A stretch of DNA of 64,000 nucleotides from positions 248,001-312,000 of the forward strand of contig JABYQS010000018.1 in the NCBI GenBank assembly GCA_022592435.1, in the 5' to 3' direction. The translations under genes and the position numbers were made by a program. This DNA is from Cerioporus squamosus (taxonomy: Eukaryota > Basidiomycota > Agaricomycetes > Polyporales > Polyporaceae). The first letter of the stretch is position 1. The number at the start of each line of letters is the position of its first letter. The notes under the pieces were generated by a model, which was not told where the DNA came from, made no database searches, and worked only from the letters and a program-made list of their open reading frames with translations. This document shows, piece after piece, positions 22,837 through 33,118 of this stretch.

Positions 22837-24204
22837 ATGTCCACTCCGAAGGAAACCCCGATGGTCTACGCCGCGAGCTGCAACCCTCCCCGCCGCGCAA
22901 AGCGTCAGCGTACGGGTTCACTCGGCGGCGGAGACGCACCGCCCGCCACACCCTCCCCAACGACGTCCGCATCTCCTCAGCAGCAGCGCCGAGCCGTTCC
23001 TCGTCCGCCCATCCTGCCGAAGGGCCCCGTAGCGGAGCGCAACCACGCCCCGCCCGAGTCGGACTCGTTGTCCGACGAGGAGGACGACTACGATCCGGGT
23101 CGCGACGCTGCCCCCGCGCCGAAGCGCCGTGGTCGCAAGCCAGGAACGATGTCGCGCTCTGCCCGCGAGTCTCTCAGGAAGCTGAACCACTCACGCATCG
23201 AGAAAGCCCGCCGGACGAAGATCAACGAGACCCTCTCCACGCTCAGCACGCTCGTGGGAGAACGTGAGCAAGTCCTATCTGTGGAGAAAGCGGAGGTCAG
23301 CGCGGTCGCAGTAGAGGAGAAGGGGAGGAAGGGTAAGGGTAAGGCCGAGGAGAAGGAGTTCAAGCTCGACGTCCTCGTAAAGACCGTCGAGTATATGCAG
23401 GAGCTCGTTGCTCGGGTACAGGCGCTTGAGACCAAGATGTGCTCTCATTGCCGCATCCAAGACATCCCTGCCGGGGCTGGTGCCCCTCCCTCTCCGAAGC
23501 GCAAGCGTGCTGAAGACGCGGAGATGGAGGACGTCGAGCATGTTGCAAGACGTCGGCGGCCGACCCCCGAGGAGGACTCGTACGGTGGTGACGACGAGCA
23601 GGGGCTCGGCGCCGCAGAGGAGGAGCAGCCGTCGCCCATGCCCTTCTCCACCCCCGTCCACACCTCCACTCGGTCGACGGCGTCGCCCCGTCTCCCGCCC
23701 ATCGCGTCCTGGCTTCCTCACCCGTACGTCGACCCGAGCAGTCTGATGGGCACCTCTTCGTCGAAGACGGGGCCCATGGCTACTCGCTCGCCGCAGAATG
23801 CACAACTGCCCTCGCCCCCGCCGTCGGGCCGCTTCCGCCCAGCAATCACGCTCGCGAACATGCCCGCACTCACCCTCCCTGGTCCCGCACACCCGCTCGG
23901 CCCGTCGCAAGCGCAGAAGAGTATGCCGCCGCCTCGGCAGCAGCATCGCATGTCCTCCTCGGGGTCCCCGACGGTGTCCCCGACGTGGACGCCGGAGGAC
24001 GAGAGTGCTGCGTCGTTGCTCTTGCAGATCAGCTCGAAGCCGCGGTCGTCGTCTGTCAGCTCGACGTCTGGATCTGCCACCGCATCGTCGTTGCCCAGGA
24101 CCGTCCTCCCGATGACTCCCGTAGACGAGGTGCCGAGGGAGCGTGCGGCTGCGAGGTCGATCGAGGTCGTCACGCCTGGTTCGCTCCTTGGGATGAGGGA
24201 CTGA
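22837..24204 (+). CDS. Basic helix-loop-helix transcription factor
   Basis: Single exon, 455 residues, nuclear transcription factor. The basic region and helix 1 at about residues 113-137 read KLNHSRIEKARRTKINETLS with His-5, Glu-9 and Arg-13 in the E-box-reading positions. The loop is unusually long, about 35 residues and lysine/glutamate-rich (EEKGRKGKGKAEEKE). Helix 2, KLDVLVKTVEYMQELVARVQ, then runs into a short coiled coil. An acidic patch and PKRRGRKPG precede the domain; the rest is proline/serine-rich. The layout recalls fungal Ino4- or SREBP-unrelated group B bHLH proteins, but I do not assign an orthologue. Start chosen as the first ATG after the TATA box. Confidence 0.86.
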   Translation: MSTPKETPMVYAASCNPPRRAKRQRTGSLGGGDAPPATPSPTTSASPQQQRRAVPRPPILPKGPVAERNHAPPESDSLSDEEDDYDPGRDAAPAPKRRGRKPGTMSRSARESLRKLNHSRIEKARRTKINETLSTLSTLVGEREQVLSVEKAEVSAVAVEEKGRKGKGKAEEKEFKLDVLVKTVEYMQELVARVQALETKMCSHCRIQDIPAGAGAPPSPKRKRAEDAEMEDVEHVARRRRPTPEEDSYGGDDEQGLGAAEEEQPSPMPFSTPVHTSTRSTASPRLPPIASWLPHPYVDPSSLMGTSSSKTGPMATRSPQNAQLPSPPPSGRFRPAITLANMPALTLPGPAHPLGPSQAQKSMPPPRQQHRMSSSGSPTVSPTWTPEDESAASLLLQISSKPRSSSVSSTSGSATASSLPRTVLPMTPVDEVPRERAAARSIEVVTPGSLLGMRD

Positions 24205-24929
24205 TGTCGGCGCCGGGCGGGCGTGGAGGGTAGAGTCAAGAGGTAACAATTGTTCGTGCGCATGCCTGTCACCCGTATGTCTGGCTTTCTGGCTTCCTGT
24301 CTTCTTCGTGTCATGCGGACGTATCCATGGTCTTTTGAGGGTTTCATGACAGGAGACTCGGAGTACCTATGTAGGTATGACGGGGGTAACATAGAGAATT
24401 GAGTAGAATCGATTACGCTGTAAAATAGTGAACCAGGGACTGTACGCACGGAATATACCAGCTCGACATGTTTGGAAGCGAGACTCTTTGTTCTTGCTTG
24501 GTTTGACTTCGCGGGAAGACGGAGGAGGACGGTGAGCCAGGTTGCAAGCCCGCAGAGGCGCTTATTTGTTTATTAGATCTAGCCGCCAGCGCGATCGCGC
24601 CGCGGGCCGGCGAGCATGCGCAAGTTCCAATCCTCGCGAGGTCGCTCAAGACACTCAGAGAGGTCGAGGTACCTGCGCGAAGACACCTGTTGAGCGTTCT
24701 TAAAACACCTAAACGACGCGCTGTGTATGCCCTGGTTGCACCTAATACAGGACCGATATTCGCGCAGGAACAGTGACCCGCGACGCTGCGCGCGCGCGGC
24801 GCCACGACGTCGACGGGGACGCGCGAGCGCTCGCGAACGTGTCGCTCTTGGGGACACGCGTGACGTTACCCCAGACAACTCTTTTACTTCCCCCCACCAT
24901 CTCCCCGTAGTCCCAGCCTGGTTCCAGCC
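24205..24929. other. Intergenic, nothing recognised
   Basis: About 725 bases between two plus-strand genes. It contains a GC/CG-dense stretch near 24780-24850 (gcgcgcgcggcg) just before the SEC11 start. No RNA gene or repeat was recognised. Confidence 0.35.
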
Positions 24930-25810
24930 ATGTTCGCCGACGAGCTCAAGACCTTGCGCAGGCTAGGCGTCCGTCATGTCAGTCCCTCTGTTTTCGCTGC
25001 CCAAGGCCAAAGCTGAAGTCGCGGCTATGGTTACCCGCTTCCAGGTGCTGCTGCAGATACTCAACTTCGTGTCTGTGCTTGCGTCCGGGCTCATGATCTG
25101 GAAGGGCTTGGGGCTCATCACGAACACGGAGTCGCCGATCGTTGTCGTGCTCAGGTGCGTGGTCCGTGTGGCGAGGGGGGGGAAAGGGTGCTGACGGGAT
25201 GTCGGGTTGTGGCGGGGACACAGTGGCTCGATGGAACCTGCGTTCTACCGCGGGGACTTGCTGTTCTTGACGAACCCGCCGAACCAGCGGTACCAGACCG
25301 GCGACATCACCGTGTACAAGGTCCCGGGAGCGGACATCCCGATCGTCCACCGCGTGCTGGAGACGCACGATTTTGTCAGTAAGGAGGCAGAGTGCGTGAT
25401 CCGCGTGTCGATTCCTTTCTTTCCTTGTGTGCTGATGCGCCTACTTCCTCCCCAGTCTCGTAGCTGCAAGTCCGGTCGTACAGAGGCAGCTGCTGCTCAC
25501 GAAGGGAGACAACAACCATATAGACGACATCGAGCTGTACCAGGGTCTCGAATGGCTGGAGCGGAAACACATCGTCGGCAAAGTGAGAGGGTGAGTCTCG
25601 CGCAGCACTTCTCGGATCATCACCCGAGTGTTCATCTGTGTCTGCCAGGTTCTTGCCATATGTCGGCTATGTGACCATCGCTATGGTGCGTTCTGCGTCA
25701 TGTGTGCTCGATCGCATCTAAACGTTGACGTTTCACAGAACGACTTCCCCCAGTTGAAATACGCTTTGCTGGGCGGACTGGGTCTATTAGCACTCGTCCA
25801 ACGGGAGTAG
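24930..25810 (+). CDS. SEC11: Signal peptidase complex catalytic subunit SEC11
   Basis: ER-membrane serine protease that removes signal peptides during secretion. Six exons in phase: 24930-24977, 25045-25154, 25224-25391, 25456-25590, 25649-25685 and 25739-25810; 189 residues. Start [16 protein letters not shown], then one membrane segment ([20 protein letters not shown]). The catalytic serine is in SGSMEPAF, created across the intron 25155-25223. The catalytic histidine is in IPIVHRVLE, and the acidic residues in [14 protein letters not shown]. The C-terminus has [12 protein letters not shown] and [15 protein letters not shown]. The donor at 25392 (GTGCGT) was chosen because it keeps phase. 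A decayed tandem copy follows. Confidence 0.95.
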
Positions 25811-26250
25811 GGTGCCTTCATACGTGTACTATATTCTATTTGATACCGGGTTTCTTGATCTCTCTCCAGTCGCCGGTCGGTATCAAGGTTGGAAAGCCCC
25901 AAGAGCCGAGTCGCTTCCGCGACGACCGCAGGGTACCCCAGATCCGCTCTCACTCGGTGCTCGAAGGCTCGTCGGCACGTGCATCAAGACGAAACATTCG
26001 AACGCGCAAGGAAGCTCCTGTTGGCGCAAGACGAAACATTCAAATGCACAAGAAAGCTCCTGTTTGCGCGGCTATTCGACAGCAAGACACCGAGACGACG
26101 ACGACAGAGCGTTTCCTCTGGGCCAATCGTGCGAGAAGAACCCCAAACTTGGTTACGCACCACACTCCGTCGGCAGACAGGCCACTGTCAGCGAGCTCGA
26201 GCTCGTTATATGCGCGCTTGTCATCATCCGGCATTCATTGGTTCGCGGCG
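25811..26250. repeat. SEC11 3' flank, copy A of a diverged tandem duplication
   Basis: This stretch resembles 26816-27215 over most of its length. Shared segments include tattctat near the start, ttgatctctct, a long block around ccgttctcactcgg/ccgctctcactcgg, gacaccgagacgacg versus gacaccgagaggacgg, the series gtgcgagaa...ccccaa...cgcaccacact...tcggcagac, and ttatatgcgc with tcatccggc. Divergence is high, so the duplication is old. It flanks the intact SEC11 in the same order as copy B flanks the decayed copy. Confidence 0.7.
25986..26069 (+). repeat. 42-bp direct tandem repeat, two copies
   Basis: Copy one at 25986-26027 and copy two at 26028-26069, both starting AAGACGAAACATTC and ending in GAAGCTCCTGTTGGCGC or AAAGCTCCTGTTTGCGC, with about six mismatches. 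No matching doubled unit is evident in flank copy B, so it arose after the larger duplication or was lost there. Confidence 0.8.
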
Positions 26251-26251
26251 G

Positions 26252-26815
26252 GACAAGGTGGCTCGACGAAGCAACCACGGGGACTTGCTGTTCTTAACGA
26301 TTGACGAACCCGACCATGGTCCGACGGCGACTGCAGGGCATTCAAGGTCCCGGGAGCTGACGTTCCGGTCCACTAGGTGCTGGAAACGCATGATATTGTT
26401 GACTAGAAAGAAGAGTGCGTGTTCCGTCCGCCTCGATTGTTTCACTCCCTTGTGTTACGCGCTCATCTGTTACTCAGGCATCGTACCTGCACGTTTGATT
26501 GCCCTGGAGCAGTTGCTGCTCAGGAAAGGAGACAACAACCACTTAGACGACATTGATGTGGTCTTGAGTGGCTGGAGCGTGAACACATCGTCGGCAAAGT
26601 CACAAGGCGAGTCTTTTGCCACGGGCGTGTGGCACGCTGCCAATGTTCGCAATGTCGCCAGGTTCCTGCCATCCGTTGGCTGAGACTAATGCTACGGTAT
26701 GTTCTTCGCTTACATGAGCTCGATCATCTCCGACTCATTGCAGAACTACTACGCCTAGTTGAAGTGAGCCTTGCAGGGTGGTTCCCTGTTAGCATTCGTT
26801 CGACTAGAGTACGTT
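26252..26815 (+). pseudogene. Decayed tandem copy of SEC11
   Basis: The sequence aligns by eye with the intact gene from exon 3 onward. Matching landmarks, in order, are ggtggctcgacg (catalytic-serine exon), ggggacttgctgttct, aaggtcccgggagctgac, gtgctggaaacgca, gagtgcgtgttccg (donor), gcagttgctgctcaggaaaggagacaacaacca, acatcgtcggcaaagt, caggttcctgcca and the last exon start at about 26743. A deletion after the serine codon region and several frame breaks and stops make it non-functional. Intron positions survive, so it came from DNA duplication, not retroposition. Exons 1 and 2 are not seen. No restored product is implied. Confidence 0.85.
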
Positions 26816-27215
26816 GACTTCGTACTGCACTGTATTCTATGGTGTTCGTTGTGAAAGTTTTGATCTCTCTTCAGCCGGCGTCAAGCGCCAAGGAATACCT
26901 CTGGTCTCGCCCCCCGCTTCTCCGGAATCGACAGGCTCTCGGGATCCGTTCTCACTCGGCCAAAGACTTCTCAGCACGTGAGCAACGTTAACCAAACCTT
27001 CCTACGTGTAAGGCAACACCTTCGTGGCTCGCTGGCTCGTCTATTCAACCGCACGACACCGAGAGGACGGCAATCCCCTCACTCTTGGCCAGCCGTGCGA
27101 GACAAACCCCAGTCTTCGGCGTGCACCACCCCTCTCTCGGCAGACGGTCCACTTCAAGCTCGCTTGGGCTCCTTATATGCGCACTCGTTCTCATCCGGCC
27201 TTCCAGTGGAACCGT
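26816..27215. repeat. SEC11 3' flank, copy B of the tandem duplication
   Basis: Counterpart of 25811-26250, following the SEC11 pseudogene exactly as copy A follows the gene. It marks the distal end of the duplicated unit. From about 27215 to 27532 I see no similarity to copy A and no gene; that stretch should contain the permease promoter. Confidence 0.68.
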
Positions 27216-27532
27216 CGTGCGTTATCGCGCGTGGGGTGGGTAACCTTTCCTCCTGCTTATCGCCTTGGGTTCCCAGCGGACGACATCTCGTGCCACACCC
27301 ATCGGATGTTTTCATATGCCTTGGCTTGTGGATCGCTGGGGAGAGACCGTGAGGTCGTCATCCCTCTCCTCCCTGTTCCCGCGCGTCCCTACTCAAGAGT
27401 CTACCTACCCTTGCTGGTCGCTCTGCGGATCGCTACTCGTCCGACTTGATTTGACGACGCACCCGACGCTAGAGCTCGAGAGTCCTAACGAAACAAGACG
27501 TTCTCAGCTTCGACTGGGCGGGACAAGACACA

Positions 27533-29840
27533 ATGCTCATATACGACACGGGAACGACGCTCGAAAAGGGGACATACCCGCCAAGCAGCAATGCATCCGT
27601 GCAGTCCCGCGAAAAGCTGCCCGACGAGGCTGTGCTCGTCACGGAGGTGGACAACGTCGCGCACGAGGCGAAGACGAAGGTCGGGCGGTTTCTGCTCAAG
27701 ATCACGACACAGCTCGCGCGCTGGGGCTTGGAGGTGAACGGGTGAGTGCGTCTGCGCTGGTGTAGTAGTATACTGAGGCTGAAGACGCCTCGTTTGGGGT
27801 ACAGCATCTCGCCCATACCAGCGGAGCAGCGCACGGATAAGCGGCTCTATCAGTTCTTCTTTGTCTGGTTCTCCGCGAACGCGAACATCTTCACGTGAGT
27901 GGTAGTGTTGTGGCTCCTGGAACTGAGAATTCGGTTTGCTGACCGTGCGCTCGTGACAGGCTAAGTGCAGGATCGGTTGGGCCTGCGTACTATGGGCTCG
28001 GGATCCTCGACTCATTCTATGTCATCATCCTCGTCGATATCATGTGCGTTGCTCGCCACTTCCGAGTTACTTGACTTGCTCACTCGACGCAGAACATGTG
28101 CATTTCCCGCGTTTTTGTGAGTCCGATGGTATGGGCGCGAGCCGCGTTTGCTTAATCATCTTGAAACCCGACAGCTCAACCTTTGGCCCAAAACTCGGGA
28201 CTCGATCCATGGTACAGAGTCGATTCTCCTGGGGGTGAGTGTGTACACCCATGCGGAGTGACTGCCAAGCGGACTCGTTCACCCTACGCTTTCGCCACAG
28301 CTACTATGGGGCCATTATCCCGAGTGTCTTGAACGTGCTCTCGATGCAAGGGTACCTAGTTGTCAACGCGATTATTGGTGGACAGACGCTTGCAGCAGTG
28401 TCGAGCAGCCTGAACGCAACTCTCGGAATCGTCATCATAGCCTTGATATCTCTCATGGTGAGTTTCCCCTCCACATGCTGACTCTTCCAACCCTCCGCCT
28501 CACCATCCCGGTTGTCGACAGATCACCTTCTGCGGGTGCAAAGTCCTCCATTGGTGCGCTTATATGCTCGAAGTATGCACGCTCGAAATTAATCTGCCAC
28601 GACTTGCAACAGGTACGAGCTGCTGATATGGATCCCGAACGTCGTCGCGTTCGTCGTAATGCTCATCGTGGGCGGAAAGCAACTTGCGGCTGCACCTCTG
28701 ACAAGCTCTCCGCCCGCCACAGCAGCGAGCCTCATTACCTTCGGAACTTCACTGGCAGCAACAGTCGTGAGCTGGTCGACGCTCACGCCAGACTATGGCG
28801 TGTATCATGACCGGAAAGCGTCCACGTGGAGGGTGTTCTTCTATACATATCTCGGGTTCCTAGTCTCCAGCGTGAGTCCTCCTTCGCAACCACTCTCACC
28901 TCTGTCCTGTTCCTGTTGCATGTAACTGAAACACTGGCCTCGACAATGCTCAGGTCCCCGCGCATATGCTTGGAGCAGCCTTTGCAGCAGCAGCTACCTC
29001 CGTCCCATCATGGCAGGCCGGCCTAGGAGACGGCAACGACGTGGGCGGACTTGTGGCCGCGATTCTGAGGCCAACAGGCCGGGGCGGGAAGTTCCTCCTC
29101 GTCATGCTCAGCTTGACGGCCCCGAGCGCGTGCGCGCCGACGATGTATACGGTGTGCACGAGTTTCATGACTGTACATCGTGGGTTTGCGCGGCTGCCGC
29201 GATTTGTCTTCGCGGTGGTCTCGACTGCAATGTTCGTCTACTCTCACAATCTGCATGCGTATTGTCTTCGAATGGTGATTGATGATTTCTTTTGTTGCTT
29301 TGTAGACTGATCCCCATTGCTATCGTCGGGGCGAGTTCGTTCTACGAGACGTTCGTCGACCTCCTCGGTACGTCTCGCAATCGCCTGTCTTTCGCTCACT
29401 CCTCGCTGCTCGCTTCTCAGTCGTGCCCGTTCTGACGCAGGTCTGCAGCTCTGGTCGGGTACTGGACCGCGCCCTTCTGCGCGATCGTCATGACCGAACA
29501 CTTCCTCTTCCGGCGCACCTACGCCGCGTACGCCGTCCGCGCCGCCTGGGACGACCCGCGCCACCCGAATCTCCCGCGCCCGTGGCCTGCGCTGTGCGCG
29601 CTCGCCGCATCGATCGTCTTCATCGTGCTCTGTATGCAGCAGGTGTGGTTCACAGGTCCGGTCGCGCGGAGGGGAACGGGCGACCTCGGGATGATCTTGG
29701 GGTTCGTAGTGAGCGTGCCGGTGTATGCTGGGGCGCGGTGTCTGGAGGCGAAGTTCAGGGGGCGGTCGCTCATCCCTTCTTCGCTGAAGATGCCAGCGGT
29801 GCGGGCGCGGAGCCATTGGGGGAAGGCGGCGGAGGCGTAG
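27533..29840 (+). CDS. Purine-cytosine permease (NCS1 family, FCY2-like)
   Basis: Plasma-membrane proton symporter for cytosine and purines in yeast relatives. Eleven exons in phase, 548 residues: 27533-27741, 27805-27894, 27960-28043, 28093-28116, 28175-28234, 28301-28457, 28522-28553, 28613-28871, 28954-29231, 29306-29367, 29449-29840. Diagnostic: RWGLEVNGISPIPAEQRTDK, FFFVWFSANANIFTLSAGSV, FGPKLGTRSMVQSRFSWGYY, and ALVGYWTAPFCAIVMTEHFL. About twelve hydrophobic segments are spread between them. The first 45 residues are cytosolic. Exon 4 is only 24 bases and exon 7 only 32, yet both are required for phase and for family residues. Substrate is inferred. Confidence 0.92.
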
Positions 29841-32457
29841 CCTTGGCTGCCGGTGGACCGCACGGACGACACGACGATACGACACGTATACTGGACCTAC
29901 TCCGTTGTGGGAAGACGTCGGAGAGACCGTGACAGCGGGAATCTCATTCGAGCAGTAATCCAATAGTCACCTTCCGGCCATCTGAACCGTGCAAGCGAGT
30001 GCTCGAGGTCCCGCTTCTCATGCCACGGGCCGCCCACGCATTACCCAATTTGCAAACCCTAAAGGCACCACCACCAGCCTGGGAGCCTGGATAGAACGCG
30101 GGAAGTGCCACTGTAACTGTGCTGATTGTGCGGATGCCGCTCACGCTGCGAGGGGTGGCTTCGGCTTCGTTTTTGATCCTACGGCATGACTCTATCCTCT
30201 ATCTCTGCACCCGCGCGTTCGTGAGTTCTTGTACTCCGGAACGTGGGACCGTCAAAGGAGCATGGATCCCTATTCGCTGAGGAGGAAACGAACGGCACTC
30301 ACTGGAAAGTTGAAGATGGAACCAAGCTGGCGTCCCTGGGGGCACACGACCGATGGCACTTCTCGTCCGTACACAGCGTACGCACGCAACACGCAGGAAG
30401 GAGACGACAAACTCACGATCCAGTGTCCGGAGGACATGCATGAGCCACCTTTCAGAAACCTATGGGTTCTTCGAGTACGTCCAGTGTCCGCAAGTGAGGA
30501 TCACCCCTCCGAGCACATGGCGGTCTCACTTCCCTTGTCTAGACCCTCGAAGTGTTATAGAAGATGGGGACAGATACGTGACATCATAAGCAGTGACAAC
30601 GACCTCAACACATCAGCCATTCCTTCCCTGCGACTTTCCTTTTTGTCGTAATTAGGTAACTCTGACATTTCATCAACCTGTCTCTGACTTGTTCTACGGC
30701 AGTGAATAGCTACCGTTGCAAGGCAGCACAGTCGAGCCACAGGGGGGCTGTCGATATCGGGGTCTCAAGTAATGCGACTCGAACCGCAGACGCCATGCTC
30801 GTCGTGTTGACATGGCCCGAGCGATGATGTTCATTTCGGCGATCAAATCTGAATTCGGTGCAACCTAAGTGAAGGTATGCTGCACTAATTCAGAGTCGAC
30901 TGTCCCTAACGCGACTGCCATACCTGACACAGTACGCTCTAACCCTGCATCCGAGTCAAGTCGCAAAGCATGCTAGTCATTATGGGGCCCTGGGGCATGC
31001 GCGGAAGCATGCCGATCGATTTCCCTTGGTCAGGTCGTCCTTCAGTGGCAAGCTTAAGCTTACACGCCAATTGTCGGTGCTCCTGGATCGCCATCTCCCC
31101 AACGAAGGCAACCTTGCCCCGCCCACAACATACCGCCGGTCCAGACGCGTCTATCGGCAGGTCGGTGCTTCGCATTCCCATGTCCCTTCTTACCCCTTCC
31201 CACTCTCTTCCCGGCTTCCCATGGCGCGACCGCATACTTTGCGCAGACGGCTTCGCGACAACACCTCATGATACCACGCGCGCCCTCCAAAGCGCAGAAG
31301 GGATGTTGCCGAACCCGCCCTGTCGCATCGCTCGCACGCCAGACTTTACGCCTGCGCGGCAGCTATTGACGTCCGTGGGCAATGGGCCATGCCGTACGAT
31401 CCTTCGGTGTTTCCTGACAGTGAGGCTCGTCGGCGTGCTCGCCTCTGTGCTCCGGCAGAGGAGGTACGTACTGCCGGTACCGTTATTTGCGGCGATGAGG
31501 AGACTGAGGCACACCATACGAGCAGATCGCAAGTGTAAGTATGGGGGCGACCGCCGCTCGGACTCGATATCGATCGCCGTACGGTGCAAGGCGGCGCAAC
31601 TCCGAAGAGTCGAACTTCCAGTGGTGGCGGGACGGGACGACACTGACGCGCCGCCCTCACGCCGCCTCCCAGGCCAGACAAGGTCCGGGGTCCTGAGGCC
31701 GTCTCAGCGCTGAGCAGTAGGCACGTACATTCCCTCCCGAGTTCCCGAGTCCCGGTGATACATGTATACCTTCGCTGACGCACATTGCTCACGCGTACCG
31801 CGTTCACATCAAGCTTACGCCTGCATGGCGCCTCATCCGAATCGTCGCTGGCAGGACCCTGCGGACTTGTGGCGTACCACGGCCGTGCAACTACTTACCA
31901 GAATTTCGAAACACGCAGGAAGGCGAGGCTCCTCGTCATACCGGATTATGCATATCCACCGCTTGCGCTAAGGCTGCCGCGAACCGTGCGGTGTGGGTGC
32001 GGGCGGGCGTACGTACACCGACAACTCGCGCCGGGTACTGTACGCGTCCTACGCATCCCCGCATCCCCGTACGGACTAGCACGCCTCGCTTGGCGTGCAT
32101 CCTCCCGCCAGCTTCGGGGTCCGCACCGCCCTGGTGACGACAGGACGAAATGGGACGCGATGAGACGGACGCGGATGGAGGCCACGCACGCACGGACCAT
32201 GGCGACATTAATAGCCAATCCGAGTGGGCTGCAGATGGCCGCGATCGAGCTTGGTTTAGAGCCCCCTTCGCGCCCTTGTACGTACCGCCGCAGTGCACCT
32301 AGGCGTGGGCCAGGAACGAGAAGCCCAGCATCCCGGCCAGCTGCAGCGACCCTACTTACTTGCGTACGCGGGCCGACTGGCAGCAGGACGTTCGACTTCT
32401 GGTAGCGACCGTCGCTGTCGCTAGCGCCTTCAAGCTTCAGGACTCTCACTACATGCT
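29841..32457. other. Gene-poor stretch before the retrotransposon
   Basis: About 2.6 kb. Long open frames exist on both strands (for example 30970-31713 plus, 31946-32449 minus) but they overlap each other, are rich in Arg/Pro/Ser with no motifs, and look like by-products of GC-rich sequence. No tRNA, no clear repeat. Together with 43862-46185 it formed one gene-poor interval before the element inserted. Confidence 0.35.
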
Positions 32458-32473
32458 AAGCCTATCGCTCTCG
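32458..32473 (+). repeat. Left target-site duplication of the LINE
   Basis: AAGCCTATCGCTCTCG here is repeated exactly at 43846-43861 directly after the poly(A) tail. The first two A's may belong to the tail on the right side, so the certain duplication is the 14 bp from G at 32460. Confidence 0.9.
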
Positions 32474-32624
32474 AACGCTCCTCTTCCCATGACCACCACC
32501 AGCTGGTCCTTTCCCACGGTCTCTGGCTCTTGGAGCGGCCAGAACGTGCGGACTCCCCCCTTGCTGGAAACGAATGAATTTGTACCAGAGTCGTTCCTGG
32601 AGTATAAGGGAGCAGAATGAGAGC

Positions 32625-32684
32625 ACGAACGAATGAATGAACGAGCGAACGAACGAGCGAAAGAACGAATGAAGGAACGAATGA
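32625..32684 (+). repeat. GAAC/GAAT tetranucleotide microsatellite
   Basis: Irregular run of GAAC, GAAT and GAGC units (gcacgaacgaatgaatgaac onward) about 150 bases into the LINE, in its 5' leader. Confidence 0.9.
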
Positions 32685-33118
32685 CGGAGGTCTTCTTGCG
32701 GAACACGATGCACGTTGACGGAGCAAGAGGGCATGCTGACCCATGTACCCGCTGGCGTCTCGCCCGGATACAACGCAGTTTCACTGTGATAGGAAAAAGA
32801 CTATGCGGTACAATTGGTGCTGTAGGAAGGCCGGAGGAGCGGAAGTCGACGCTGAGGAGGCTAAGTCCTGGGCGGACGTGCCAGCGAGCCAGTGCGCGTG
32901 GACGATAGGCGCCCGTACGAATTTTCGTCAGCTAGATGACTCATAGGCGCGTAAGCGGGAAACATGAGGAACGGGAATGCAAGCTTGCCTCCTTAAAGAC
33001 GTGTCTGGCCAACAGTTAAGTACGGAAACGAGTGGGACTGCTCTCCTTGGCTCTGCCCACCATCTTCCGCTCGTTTGCGATACGCCGAACTCGGTGCCGA
33101 ATACGCTCACTACTATTT

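Noticed and set aside
26252..26815. Second functional signal peptidase
   Set aside because: Frame breaks, stops and a deletion near the catalytic-serine exon, and no first two exons.
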